A DNA stretch of 64,000 bases. Source: Rhodocollybia butyracea. Lineage: Eukaryota > Basidiomycota > Agaricomycetes > Agaricales > Omphalotaceae. Positions 35,568 through 47,705 of this stretch are shown here, piece after piece. A program made the position numbers and the translations under genes. The notes beneath the pieces were generated by a model that saw only the letters and a list, made by a program, of their open reading frames with translations, was not told where the DNA came from and made no database searches. Where the stretch lies: assembly GCA_015501585.1 (NCBI GenBank), contig JADNRY010000059.1, positions 186,001 to 250,000 of the forward strand, given 5' to 3'. Numbering within the stretch: position 1 is the stretch's first letter; every line of letters begins with the position of its first letter.

Positions 35568-38500
35568 TTAGTCAGAGGGCCAAAGCAAAAAATCGGGGAG
35601 ACTCGCCTTGCCCCGGCATGCAGGACAACTGTTTTTACATTCCAGCAGCCACCGATCTACACAATCCATATGGAACGCATGTTTACATTCCATCACCCGT
35701 ACAGAGTCGTGTCGCGCATACTCATCCAAGCAGATTAAACACCGTTCAACGCAATTGCTTCTAACTTTCCCCAGATTCTCCCATTCGTTTATCTGTTCAC
35801 CCTGGATTATCTCTAGGCCAGATTTTTCGAGTTGATCTTTTGAAACTGTCAGCGGAGACTCAGCGTGATTGAGCAGCTCGTTGAGTGATCTAGGAGACAT
35901 CAAGAAGATAAAAATGTTTGACAGAGGAGACGACTCACAGTAGCGCTTCAAAGGACGAATCTAATATACCACTATCGTCAGCTCCTGTAACGATCTCATG
36001 ATCAGGAGGATAATAGCCTGTGCAATGGATTGTGGAAAGTTAGTAAACCAATGATTCGAATTGTTTAACAAACGCCACTTACCCCCAATAACATATATCA
36101 AGAAAGTCCTCGATCCAGGAGCAGAAAGAATATCAGGGAAGGGTACTGGTGTAGCAGTTTGCGTTGGATTGGGAAGTTGCTGTGTTTGTGTGCCTTGGCT
36201 GGTCATGCCTGTAGGTACAGACTGGGATGAATCCACGTCCTCATCTTGGAATAGAGAGGTTGTAGGGGGTGTCGGGGTGGATTGCCGACGAAGACTTCTT
36301 AGTGCATTGGCGGCCCGACTCGGCCAACGGTTTCCACCTCGTGCTTCATCTGTGTCTGCATCGACCGGTGGATTTGGCCGTTCCGCCAAAGTGTTGGTGC
36401 CAGCAACAGCCGGTACGAGTGACTCCGTGGCCCAAATGGCATTGACACTCTGCAGCCCAACAATGATCACAGGAATTACTACGTCGTTATTCACTGTTGT
36501 GTTTGCAGCTGGAGGGTTTTGTATTGGCTGAGTTGATGATCCAGCATCCGCACTCGACTCCCCTGCAGTAGGCGGGGAGGCAGGTGATTGAGGTGAATGT
36601 AAAGGAGAAGCGCGAGTTACAGGCGAAACTCTGCTCAATCCACCTAATCCGGATCTCATATTCTGCGCAACACTCTCTGCTGCTGCGTGAGCCCGTGGTG
36701 CTGCTATGGGCGGAAAACGATAAAGGCGCCAATAGTTGATTCTGTTGGGTGCATTTGGTGGACTGCTGGGAACATTGTTCACGGCCGTTGGCGGTGCTGT
36801 AGCATTTCCTCCTACAGATCCAATTGAAGTAGAGTCTGACGAAGGTGACTCTGCATCGACTGGAAGATCGGAGAGGTTATGCATCGAAGAACGCATCGAA
36901 GAAGTCGAGTTAGTCTCCTCGTCATCTTCCGGCTCAGGTTCAGGCTCGACATCAAGTTGTGAAAGTTCTTCCGTGGGTGCTCCTTCGGTGTTATCCATAG
37001 AGTCAGGCTCCGTTCGAACTGCCTCTGGCTGCCTTGCGATCCCTCGTCCGGTAAGCACGCCCCTCAAGTCAATTTGAAGATCTAAGAGGAACCGTTCGAA
37101 AGTGCCTTCCGCGGGCAATCCTAAAGCATCTGTTCCGGGTGCTCTTCTAGGAGTTGGCGACTCAGATCCAGTACTTTCCGAATCCGTAGCAATATTCGAA
37201 GGTGAAGATGGAGGTGAGGCAGAGATACCCAAATTGAACGCTCTTGCTATCTCACTCAACATCCTCTCCCTGGCGTCGCGGGGATTAGCGAGAAGCTCAA
37301 CATCAGAAGCTCTTCTTTCCGCATCTACAGCGGCATCGGAATCAGCGATCGAGTCGTGGACAGGACGTGGATCATAATCACTCCTCCGATTAGACGGTTG
37401 GAGACCTAAACGGTTCCGTACTGTAGACCAGACCTGTCGCATTCTATCCGCTCTATCGCGGTCTCCCAAGCCAGTATTAGCTGGGGCTCGCTCGGAGGAA
37501 GAAGTATTTTCTGTGGTTGATGGACCGGATTGACTGGATGGAGATGTGGTTGGAAGAAGAGGATTGTTGGGAGCGGATGGTCTCGAGGAGTCAGGAGAAG
37601 TCGGCGGTAGTGAGGAGATATCTGAAGTTCCTGTGAGCAATGAGGCGGCAGTTGCTGCTGCTGCAACACTAAAACAAATTGAAAAAAAGGAAATATACAC
37701 GAAAGAAAAAGGTAACGAACCTAAGTAGAGTCCCAAGAACATCTATGCTGCTGGATGATATTGAACCGGATAAATCCTCGGGTGGGGGAGGCCGTTGGGG
37801 AGGTGTAGGGGGTGAAGGACTTGGGGATGGTGCATGTGCAGCGGTTTCTACTTCGGAGGCAGAATTCTCGCCAGAATATTCGGATGCTATAGCCATAGGT
37901 ACTTCATTTCCTGGGCTGTCAGCATGTACAGAAGCGGAGCTTTCAGGTCTAGATCTCGACTGCGATTCAGGACTGCGGCGCAGCAATGCGGAAAGTCTGT
38001 TTGAGCTAGATGGCCGAGAGTCATCTTGGACTTGTGGAGGCTCTAGGTTGGTATTGTTGGGATTCTGCGGCTGAGTCAGTAAACCCGCAGGTAGTGGGAC
38101 GTCAGTAGTGTGTACTACTCCCTGAACAACAACAAGAGTTCCTGATGGAGGGAACTGTTGGCGAGCAGGACCCGTCGTAGTTGCGGTAGAGGTCATGGTA
38201 GAGTCGATGTTAGCAGGAGCATTGATAGTGGAAGCACCATTATCAGCGGAGGTAGCCTCGGAGATCTCCGTCGCAAGAGCTGGCGCTAATTGCGAAGAAG
38301 CTGTTGAGTCATCTGGCCCCACCAAAGGCGTTTCGCTCGAGCTAGGAATATCAGACTCTGGATTAAAATCGCGGGTTTCTGTCGGAGATTCAGCTGTATG
38401 CTCTGAATTCAAGCTTGAAGATGGCAGGCCATCATTAGAAACCGAGACTGGATCTCTGTCCCCCAGAAAATCCTCGTTCATCATGCCGTGAGCTGGCGCC

Positions 38501-38823
38501 TTGGACCATCGCCTGGATTTAACAAATCCGATTGATCTCCGCCAAGCCGAACGGTGACCAGATGTCTCTGTCTCTGTCCGCGTATCCTCTTCATTGATTT
38601 CTGCTTCACTCTCTCTTGGTTTGACGAAATTCAGAATGCTTTTCCGCACCGCTCTGCTTCGTCGACCTGGAAAGGTTCTTTTGTGAGAACTTGTCCTTGT
38701 TGCTCGTCGTTGAGATGTGCTGCCATTCCTGCTATTGTTCTCTATAACCCGTTCAGTCTCGTTGGATGCATTGTCATCTCGTCTGGCCCCAGAGCCATTT
38801 ACGCTGCTTTGACTTTGACCCAT
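35568..38823 (-). CDS. RING-H2 protein with N-myristoylation-like start
   Basis: Four exons (38823-37721, 37668-36083, 36017-35939, 35889-35568) join to 1029 residues. The start MGQSQSSVNGSG fits an N-myristoylation signal (Gly2, Ser6). A basic stretch follows (SHKRTFPGRRSRAVRKS), so membrane attachment is likely. Around 850 residues of Ser/Pro/Asn-rich disordered sequence lead to a conserved-looking segment, GSRTFLIYVIGGYYPPDHEIVTG, then SLNELLNHAESPLTVSKDQLEKSGL. The C-terminal RING-H2 is CLICLDEYARHDSVRVMECKHAFHMDCVDRWL, closing with NSCPACRG. This is the plan of an E2-binding ubiquitin ligase. The substrate is unknown. The 39045-38824 stretch upstream is open but lacks this signature, so the MGQ start is preferred. 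Transcribed convergently with ETF beta (317 bp between stops). Confidence 0.85.
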
Positions 38824-39089
38824 TGCCGTGAAATGAAGGAGAACAACAAGGAGAACAACAAGTAAAAGATGAGAGGAAGATTTTGGATCGTGTTCACGCC
38901 AGCGGTGCTTCACAAGGACAAGGGTTGGATTAAAAGGCTTATTAGAGTTCCTGTCGAAAGGAACAAGAAACGAAAGACGGCGATGGATGGAGAACGAGAG
39001 AGTAATGCGGTGCACATGACTGGCCGTGGCCGGCATAGCTTTCAATAATTTATCTTATCTATCTCGCTACTATAAGTTAAGTAAATTAA
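38824..39089. promoter_or_regulatory. Promoter region of the RING-H2 gene
   Basis: 266 bp between the RING-H2 start and the stop of the MFS gene on the same strand. No specific motif is recognised. Confidence 0.35.
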
Positions 39090-41353
39090 CTAAGCCGCCA
39101 GCTGTTTCATTTCAGTCTCTTTTCTCCACTGTTCTCCTTTGAACATCACCACGGCGGTACACACACCACTTACTCCCATAATAAAAGCGATGATGGTGTA
39201 CATCCATCCTGTCAAACTTCATAAGGAACTGAGGCGCTGCAGCATAAAGAAGACTCACCATCTCCCAAGCCATCCTAACACATTGGATATGAAACTGTTT
39301 ACTACATCGAAGAATTGCAGACTCCACTCACCTGCATAGGTACTGCGATTTCTTCGAAAATGAACGCCAAAGTACATCTAAAGAAACTGTTCAGAGCGAC
39401 TGCTGATGAGGATCGCCCAACGTTGGAATCTACTATGTATGCCAGTGTGCTGGTATACACGAAGCTATGGACCCAGTGTGAGAAAAAATTGAGGATGTTT
39501 CGAATAAAGCCTACATGGAGGTGAAACCACAGGCGAATAACATGGCACAAACTCCCGCCAGGTTGACGCGTTCCTGAATAACCCAGGCGTACCCGACGAC
39601 ACAGAGAGGAAAAATTACCAACCCATGCACGGTACTTTTCAGACGCATCTATAAAACACACGCGTGAATTTCGACAGAAAAAATAAAGCGATCGACGGGG
39701 ATACCTCTGGTGTAACACCACCTTCTTTGGATTTTATTCGAGATAGCTGATGATCAGACCACCTTCCGCCCATGATACTACCAAGGATGGTCCCTATGCC
39801 GTATGCAACAAGTACAAATCCAATCTTAAGAGGATCCTGGAATTTCAACGTTAGTATGAGGAACTCCTCGTGGCGGATATCACGCACCAGATGGTAGTGG
39901 GTATCTAGGGATCGAGAAGTTGTGTACACAAGCACGAATGCAAATGCATAGTAAAGACCTGTATATACGTTGATTGAAGTCTCATTGTAGAGAACGATAA
40001 ACTTTTCTGCGTACCAGAAGCAAACAACATGAACAAGTTATATTTACGAGATAGAATGACTGCCATTGGTTTGAGTGGGTTCACGTCCATTAATCCAAGC
40101 TCGATCTCAGGGATAACCTCGGGCGCTACAACAGGGATTTCTTGCTTCTCGAGATCGCTCTCATCGTGGGTGGGAGATACTCTGCCAGCCTTCTCTTCCA
40201 CGAAAGAGTCCTTTGCCTTGGATTCTCTTAATCTTTCCTTTAGCACATTCTGGTAAGTGAGGCTACGCTCGTGACGGAAAGTGTCTCGAAAGAATAGTAA
40301 GAAGGACATGAATACAAGTACACCCATGATTGCGAGGAAATAGAACGGGCCACGCCAAGTAAATGCAGTTGTTAGTCCTCCACCTAATATCGAACCAAGA
40401 GAAGGGCCAAGTAGGGGAGCAATGTAGTATATTCCCATCTGAAAATTGCAATGAAACATGGGACAGCTTTTTAAGAAATATGCCTACCTTCGTTCCTCTT
40501 TCTACAGGATCATAAATATCGGCCAATGTAGCAGCACCGATAGACATGACCGCGCTTGAGCTGCCGATGAAGTGTCAGTGTTATGAGAACATTTTTCCAA
40601 CGAACGCAAACTCACCCAGCAGCTTGAAAACATCTAAATCCAAGTAATCTATAATGTTTATAATGAGTTATAGGAAATTGAACGCTGAAAAAGAGACTTA
40701 CATTCCAATGTTCTTGCTAGTGGCGACCACTACAGACCCCACAATATATATAGCCATAGACACGATGTAGACAAACTGTTGGAGTGATTCAGATAATTCT
40801 GGCAGGAACCGTCAGGCATTCTTACCTTCCTTCCTTTGACTTCACTAATCGCAGACCAAAACTTCGAACGATGAATAAGTGCAATTTGCGGGATTCGAGC
40901 TCCAGAAAAGCTTACTAGTGGTACAATGCCTTGCAAAAGGATGAAAAGCGATAGACTTAAACTGATTTGCGCGGCAGTAGCTGGCAAATCGGCCTGCATT
41001 TCGCCAACGGCAGCTGAATCGTCAATAATGAGAATTAGAGGTCTCGGATTGAATCAGTTATAAATACGGGTCTGTATGTTGGCCGATAATCCACCAATCA
41101 TGGTTCCAAACGAGACTTGAAACAGCAGGAAATTCTGTATCATAGATCAGCACGGCAAGGAGGATTCTGCTTGCTCGCGAGAACACACTTTACGAAAGTT
41201 AGACCACTTTCTGGGATCGTCCGCGACAGGCATATGTTCAATATCAATCGTCGGTGACTCGTGAACGATAATAGTAGCAGCATCTTCATTCGATGTAGTC
41301 TCTGGATCAATATTCGAGTTGGTCGTCGTAGAGCCTGCTACAACTGGTTCCAT
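39090..41353 (-). CDS. MFS transporter, DHA1 (drug/proton antiporter) type
   Basis: The start MEPVVAGSTTTNSNIDPE opens a cytosolic N-tail ending DDPRKWSNFRK, a typical DHA1 lead-in. Membrane segments follow on several short exons: NFLLFQVSFGTMIGGLSANIQTPAVGEMQ, ISLSLSLFILLQGIVPLVWSAISEVKGRK (motif A region), VMSIGAATLADIYDPVERGTKMGIYYIAPLLGPSLGSILGG (motif C area), and WRGPFYFLAIMGVLVFMSFLLFF. The long central loop is acidic (SDLEKQEIPVVAPEV). Then come IGFVLVAYGIGTILGSIMGGRWSD and a C-terminal helix, MYTIIAFIMGVSGVCTAVVMF, ending KGEQWRKETEMKQLAA. The family exports drugs, polyamines or small metabolites at the plasma membrane by proton antiport. Substrate cannot be assigned. The gene looks intact, though some internal exon edges were not resolved. 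Confidence 0.87.
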
Positions 41354-41625
41354 GGCGGATTTCGTGAGGTAATAAAGATACATACCACAGACAGAACTCT
41401 TTTTATAAACTCGTCGTATCGGTTTATAGGCCGAAAAAGAAAGCTGCTTCAAGTCGTGCGATCGGAAACAAGATTTTTTGTGAGCACGGGCCGATTGACA
41501 AGTCCGACGGCCAACAACGAATATTGCAAGCGGCTTGAGCATGGTGATGATCAAAAGAATAAAATGAAGCTCCTTCTATTACAATGCAACTAGGGTACTT
41601 TTTCGTTACCGATGCGCGTGTACTT

Positions 41626-44600
41626 TCACTTGAAGGTGTGAGATTTGTTTCCACTTTTAACCTCACTGTGCGCTTTGGGAGGAGCAGGAAAGCTGCCGTA
41701 AAATGCACTACCATTGCTACCTAAACGCGACTGGTTGATCATAGTATTTGAAGAGGAAAGGTAGGCCTTACCTTTCGACTGTTTGGGCTTCTTCCTTGGA
41801 ATATGAGATTGCTCGGGGGCAGGAACAGCGTCGAGGATATTTGGAGCAGATGCAAAGTCAAACGGTGCTGCGTTTGCTTCTTGATTCTCTCTTTTCTCTC
41901 CAGAATTGGCTGGATCTTTTGCACGCTTGCGTTTCTTTTGCTTTGATTGGCCTACTATTACAATGGCATCGTCGGGAGTGGAGGATACACTAGTCTTGAT
42001 GGAGCGTTGAGCAGCAGGAACGAACGGGATTTCCACCTGGGCTGAGGAAGGTAGGATGCCATCTTCCACAACCTCTGCTGAAAACGATTGTTCGACAGAA
42101 CTTGCATTTGTCGTGTGTACTTCATGTTTAACGGTGGAAGGAGCAACCTACGCAAACGTTAATAATTCGGAAGATATGTCAAATGGCGTTATAAACTCAC
42201 CTTCGCTGCGCTAGGAGCGATTACCAAATTGCTGTGAATCCGTGCTACTACCTCTGTAAAATGGTCAAGAGGTGCCATCCCCACGTTCTACATTACCAAG
42301 GCATTAGCATGCAATAAAATCACCACACGATTACTCACCGGTTGAGGATTTGCCAGCGTGTTTCCAAACAAAGTACTTTGTGGAGCCGCCATCCCAAGAA
42401 TGTTGTCTCGGTTATGCGATCTGATGGAATTCAAACTCATGTCACCAAACAAGGAAGAAGATAGTGGAGGCTTCGTAGACAACGATCCTACTTGAAGATT
42501 GGAACGGTCGGTCAGTGAAAGAAAATCAGTAAACGATTAATTAATTATACCTGAAGGCCATAGAGATGGGTCAATTGAACCTCGTTCCAGTGAAAGTTGT
42601 TGCTCAGCTTTGGCACTTTCTTGAAGCATGGGTACATCTAACGACTTTTCGTCTGCAGCAGTCAGATGATGTTTTAGGGCCTCTCGTATAACGTCTAAAA
42701 GCTCCTTCGCCCGCCTCTTCAACACTGGAGGAACAAAGTGGAAGATTCTGAGCATTGCTGCCATGTCTGCTGGAGGCTGCTCTGCAAGCTGAAAAATATA
42801 ATGGTTAGGGAGGACATAACTAGCCTCGCTTGAGCGTGGGCTACTGTCTGTAGAGAAGATCAAAACTCACCGTGTACTCTCATCTTCTTCCCGGGCGACT
42901 TTATCGCGCCATAAATGTATTCTTCTGTAGATATCCCTTTGCATTCCAGGTATTCCAATCGTTGAAGAAGAAGCATAGAGATTGATCTTATTCCATTTCC
43001 TAGCAAGAGTATCCCATCCATTTCCACCCGTACCCCTCTCCACGTCGTAATATTCCTTCTCGTAAAAACGTAAGGCAGTCTCTTCAGATTTGGAGAGCAC
43101 CTCCTGTACTAATGTTTGAGTAGGGGGGTACGGCTGAGATATAGGGGCGAGGCTATTCGAATCATCCCTCTCCATAAGATCTTGACCTTGAGACGAGGCT
43201 CGATCCAGGAGTGCATTTCGTAGATTGTCATAGATATAGAGCAGAAAATGAGTGTCTGAGCGGGCGTAATCTAGCATTTCTTCAGGTAAAGGGCTCATGA
43301 AAGAATAAGGAGAGGGCACAACTATATAGAGAAACAGCTCACCGTATTCGCCAATCCGCTAGCTGATATCGTTTGTCGGCAGTAAAATCGCAATACATTT
43401 CGAGCAGGTTGGCTAATCCATGACGAGGAAAACCCAAGACCTTCGAAGCATGAAAAGTGTCAAACAAATTCACAATGTAAATTTCAAGATCTTGCTGGAG
43501 CCAAACAACATCACTTTCTGCTCCATGAAATACCTGAGCGAACTTAGCCATAGGTTCACAACCGTAGGCATAGTCAAACGACACACCTTCGTGATCTTTG
43601 GGTTGGTGAACACCTCGTTTAAAATCGACACCTCGTCCCTCAATACTAACAGATCCACTATCCAGTCCTGCTGTCGTGTACTGACTTGCATTAGACACAG
43701 AAATCCTGCGTAAGACCTATAGCTATGGTGTTCCAAGTCCACCGCAAATTCCGTCACCTTGCGCAGTTCCACCAGCATGCTCTCGAGCTCAGAAACGGTC
43801 GATACCCATCTGAACGTCGTAGCATCGAATGGGGTAGGTGGAATGGGCGTTGAAGGTTCGAACATCCGAGGAGGATATGATATGTGAGTGATTTCGTATC
43901 GGTAAGGATGACATCCTCTAACGAAAGAATAAGTTAAGTAATGGAAAATATATCATTGAACGTACAGTAAAGTGTCCATCTCCATCTGAGAGTCAGAGTC
44001 ATGATAATTGTAACCAAGAGGAACTGAGGCGTTGTACTTGTGCGAAAGGGTAGGGACCCAAGGGACATTATTATTTTCGATCTTTTTTGCGAACTTGAGT
44101 TGTGGTTTCGGTAAATGTGAGGCATGCTGAAGTGCGGGGTCCAGTCCGCCTTTCGCTTTTGTGTTCGAAGCACTTGATTTCTATCAAGGAATGATAAGAC
44201 CGAGTGAAGGTATGACGGCGTTGACAGCAGACCTTTTTAGCAGCAATTAATTTTGTATTGATAGCTATGGCTGGGGCTTTGTTTCGACCAAGAAATTCAT
44301 CCAGATTTATGTCCTGGTGTAACATTATGGATAAGAACACGTCAAATATTGAAGACTACGCAACAGTTTTTTCCATCATCCGGTCCATCACATCTACGAC
44401 GACGGAATGAAAATTGTCTACAACATCGTCCTCACTCTCCAGTTTTCCTTTGCTTTTCGAAGAGGATTCTGCTGTACCCACGAGAGTCAGAAGTTTGTTG
44501 GCTACGGAGAGGATCCTGGATGAAAATAAATCCAGATCCTTGGAAAATTCGGGATCCATGGTTCGATGAAAATGTAGATCCGATGGAAGTAGCATTGAGT

Positions 44601-44688
44601 TCCTTGTTGCCTTTAGGGCTGAGCTCTGAAGCTGGGAGCTGAATTCATCGAAAGACGAGGTCAAGATTGAGGATTCTTGGGAACTCAT
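41626..44688 (-). CDS. RRP6: Exosome-associated 3'-5' exoribonuclease Rrp6 (EXOSC10)
   Basis: The start [20 protein letters not shown] leads into a PMC2NT-like helical N-terminus (residues about 10-110) that in relatives binds Rrp47. The DEDD-y nuclease follows: [18 protein letters not shown] (Asp and Glu), [14 protein letters not shown] (third Asp), [45 protein letters not shown] (Tyr and final Asp). The HRDC domain includes [21 protein letters not shown] and [15 protein letters not shown]. The C-tail is basic ([10 protein letters not shown]), as expected for nucleolar targeting. Rrp6 trims and degrades rRNA precursors, snoRNAs and cryptic transcripts with the nuclear exosome. All catalytic residues are present. 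About nine short introns separate the pieces. Confidence 0.95.
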
Positions 44689-45685
44689 GCGGTTATGGTA
44701 AGGAACAAGCCACGGTTAGCCACGGCCCGTATCGTTGATTTCGGTGAACTTCATCAGACTTCATCTGTCGTATTGTTTTTTTGCGAGTGCACTCTTTTCT
44801 TGTCTTCCCTGCTCTACAGGCCATCTGCAGACATCCAGCCTTGTCTCCATCCCTTACTGGATACGCTGTTGCCTCCTTCATATTCTACAGTGGGCAGGAA
44901 AACCATGGCACAGACTACTCGTCGAGATAGCCCTCGACCTCCTCGACTCCTGTCGAGATGGATTTTGATTATGTAGTCATTCTTTGATCATGACGTATAT
45001 TCTAGAAGGAAGATAATTTGCCGCCTACCTCTGCTGAAATAGTGTCATCGACCCATTGGCACTAGCTAGGTCTGTGCTCTCTCAGACTCAAACTTACGGG
45101 CTACTGGCCGCCAAATGCAGACTCCTACCGTACGTGCTCAACTCGAGTGTCCCTATTCACAGATTCCTTCGACCATCTCCACCGAATCAGTACAAGGTTG
45201 CTCGAGCTACTTTGTAGTACGACAGTGGAGCTGTCGCTCTTCTAGTTATGCATAGTCTTCCGGAAACACTACTGCGGATTTGAATTACGGTCTTGAGTCT
45301 AACGTGACATTCGAGGTGATGGAGTGTATATGTATATATGATGGTCCATACTCGACAACTTTGCTGGACCAAGGCGCCTTGTCACGGAAAAAAAAGATAG
45401 CTGTTTCTGCAATTTTAGCGGGACCATCTAGTAATACGAAAGAACGCGAATACGGATACGAATGCGACCGGATGCTCCCGCGGCCTGCTATCTTATACCC
45501 TCGGGCTGAATAGCTTGAATACACATATTCTCAATCCAAGTTTTGCAGAGCAGTCATACTTTAGTTTCATGCCTTCAAGTTTGCAAGGCATACAAAGTCA
45601 TTGGTATCATTATCACCAGGTAGACCAAGCCACGATACAAAGGTAGTACTTAAACCCAATACGACGCTCTTCAGACCTGGCAGAA
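44689..45685. other. Intergenic region, no gene seen
   Basis: 1.0 kb between the RRP6 start and the PEBP stop. Short open frames on both strands overlap one another and have no recognisable motifs. It should hold the RRP6 promoter near 44700. Confidence 0.45.
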
Positions 45686-46484
45686 TCAAGTTGTCGGCTC
45701 AGGGGCTACCAGCATGAACGTCCCGCCTATCGGCTGGCCTAGCCCAGTGGCTTCAGCGAACGAGCTAAGGTTGAAGAGCTCGACTGAAGTCGTAGAATTG
45801 ACCAATGTCTGGCTGTTGAATCCCAGAGGCTGATGAAACAGTAGAAAGGTGTACCTATCGTTGATAGTTCAAGTCAAGTGATTTCGGAGAACAGATATTA
45901 ATCAATAAAAGTATTACCTGTGTGCTGGAGAACCCACGGGGGGAGTCGGCTGTCGAAATTCAGATATAGCAGGTGTAGTGTTAGTCAAACGCTCTGGCTC
46001 TCCACCCCGTAAAGTGAAAAAATTTCCGCCAAGGAAGTGACGAATTTCTGCGTCAGTCGGATCCTGAGGAGTCGGTGCATCCGGGTCTATAGCGGCAACA
46101 ACGAAAGGGCCATTTCCTGCCTCACCACCGATTGCAAATGAGGGAGGCCCAGCAGTATCTAAACACTGATAAGAATAGAGACAGAATAGGCAGCGAATGC
46201 ATACCGTTTCGGGGGACGTGGATTCCTGCATGAAGAACGATGTCCTTTCCTGAAGTTTGGGGCAGAGTCACTTCCAAAAGAACGGTAGGGTCGAAAGTGA
46301 AAAATATGTCTTCGGGAAGCTAAAACGATCCTTTAAGAATGAAAAAAAGCTGAGAGTGAGCGAGTATATCTACGTTTGCTTCGTCAAAGGCTGCCTTCAC
46401 TGCAGCCAAACTAGTATCTTGAGCATTAGTCACGATGAACGAAGCGACCAAAAGTAAAAGATGCGTTATGCGGGGGAAATGCAT
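45686..46484 (-). CDS. Secreted PEBP-family protein
   Basis: Four exons (46484-46374, 46319-46205, 46158-45918, 45854-45686) give 211 residues. A signal peptide (MHFPRITHLLLLVASFIVTNAQ) precedes a phosphatidylethanolamine-binding fold. Landmarks are LEVTLPQTSGKDIVLHAG, the anion-pocket motif AAIDPDAPTPQDPTDAEIRHFLGGN (DPDAP plus H), a variable loop PPVGSPAHRYTFLLFHQP, and the end TGLGQPIGGTFMLVAPEPTT. The usual third motif GIHRY is replaced by SPAHRY. Relatives include yeast carboxypeptidase Y inhibitor Tfs1, but a signal peptide indicates secretion. Expanded secreted PEBP families are common in mushrooms, with no firm function. Start chosen at the methionine giving a compact signal peptide; one 30 nt further upstream is in frame. 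Confidence 0.9.
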
Positions 46485-46874
46485 GACTAGTTCTAGAGAG
46501 AGAAAGTTGAGCATGGTGTCTTATAAGACTATGCGAATATCCTTGCGAAAATGTTCTAAGAATGACGTTTGAGATACCATGTCCGACGGTCATCCGTCTT
46601 CTGTTAGATGGGAGCACAAGTTAGGCATATGAAAACTAGGATAATCTGCGCAAATATGCGAGCCTGAGAGCAAAACCTCTGATCGGGCAAAGATTTCCAG
46701 AGTGTGATTTCAAGAGCACTTCTGATCAAGGGAAATCGTGAGGCGCTAGTAGAACAGGATGAGTAGAATTAAGGTATACATGCGCGCCACATGAGAACAT
46801 ATCCTCATTCGTGGAAAATAGACCCTGGAGAAATTCAACCCCATATATGAATCCTGATCCGCTACCTTCTGCCT
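46485..46874. other. Intergenic region, promoter of the PEBP gene
   Basis: 390 bp between the PEBP start and the stop of pyridoxamine-phosphate oxidase on the same strand. No gene seen. Confidence 0.4.
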
Positions 46875-47618
46875 TCACGGCGCCAATGACTCGATTCTCC
46901 AGGAAGGATTTTCCGGTGCAGAACCCTCCTCGCGTATGTAGCGAATTCGATCGTGCAGACGAGAGGGTTTTCCGCACCAAAATTCTACTTCATTGGGAAT
47001 CACTCGCCATCCACCCCAGAAATCTGGGAGCGGAATGTTTGGACTCAAGCCGTCCGAAGGAGCGAAGCGTTCCTCAATCTTCTTTAATCGTGCCTGCACT
47101 TCCCCCTCTGCCACCACTGAGCTCTGCCTGCTCGCCCAAGCACCCAATTGACTCCCCACTGGTCTAGTTTTGAAATATGCCTCGCTTTCCTCCCGACTAA
47201 TTTTTTCTACTTTGCCCATCACTCGAACAGATTTGTGAATTTCCCTCCAATAGAACACCATTGCGGCATGTGGATTATCTGTGAGTTCCTGGGACTTTCG
47301 AGAGGTATAATTCGTGAAGAAAACAAATCCGCGTTCATCGAGTTCTTTGAACAGAACCATTCTGGCGGAGGGGATTCCGGATGGCGTAGCAGTAGATAAA
47401 GAGATGGCTTCTGGCTCTTTAACGATACCATCTTCTACTACTTGCTTGAACCATACACGGAATTGATCTATGGGCGATGAAGATACTGTGGAAGGCGTAA
47501 GAGAATCAGAGGTCTGATATTGTCGATGGGGAAGTACATGGATTTTTTCAGGACTCGGCTGGGAGATAACGACGTCCATTGTAAAGGATCTGGAAAGACG
47601 TCTAAAGCAAGAGCGCAT
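46875..47618 (-). CDS. PDX3: Pyridoxamine 5'-phosphate oxidase
   Basis: A single exon of 247 residues, or 234 if the second Met (MDVVISQPSPEK, base 47579) is used. FMN- and substrate-binding motifs are PEAISLSTATPSGIPSARMV, LFKELDERGFVFFTNYTSRK, HAAMVFYWREIHKSVRVMGK, VGSQLGAWASRQSS and the C-terminal PNEVEFWCGKPSRLHDRIRY. The end ESLAP matches the conserved ending of the family. The enzyme oxidises pyridoxamine- and pyridoxine-5'-phosphate to pyridoxal phosphate, the last step of vitamin B6 salvage, using FMN and O2. The extra N-terminal residues (MRSCFRRLSRSFT) are basic and could be a mitochondrial signal or simply untranslated. Divergent from the small membrane-protein gene. Confidence 0.95.
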   Translation of the reverse strand: MRSCFRRLSRSFTMDVVISQPSPEKIHVLPHRQYQTSDSLTPSTVSSSPIDQFRVWFKQVVEDGIVKEPEAISLSTATPSGIPSARMVLFKELDERGFVFFTNYTSRKSQELTDNPHAAMVFYWREIHKSVRVMGKVEKISREESEAYFKTRPVGSQLGAWASRQSSVVAEGEVQARLKKIEERFAPSDGLSPNIPLPDFWGGWRVIPNEVEFWCGKPSRLHDRIRYIREEGSAPENPSWRIESLAP

Positions 47619-47705
47619 AAAGAATTATAAGCGGCGAGCGCTCTCAACGGGCGTCTATTTCTCATCAGCAGACTTTTGGCGCTGAATTACTGTTGGTTGA
47701 GTACC
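47619..47705. promoter_or_regulatory. Compact bidirectional promoter, PDX3 / membrane-protein gene
   Basis: Only 87 bp (126 bp if the second PDX3 Met is used) separates two divergent start codons, so regulatory sequence and 5' ends must overlap. Confidence 0.55.

Noticed and set aside
37679..38491. Plus-strand frames antisense to the RING-H2 gene
   Set aside because: Low-complexity shadows of Ser-rich codons on the other strand.
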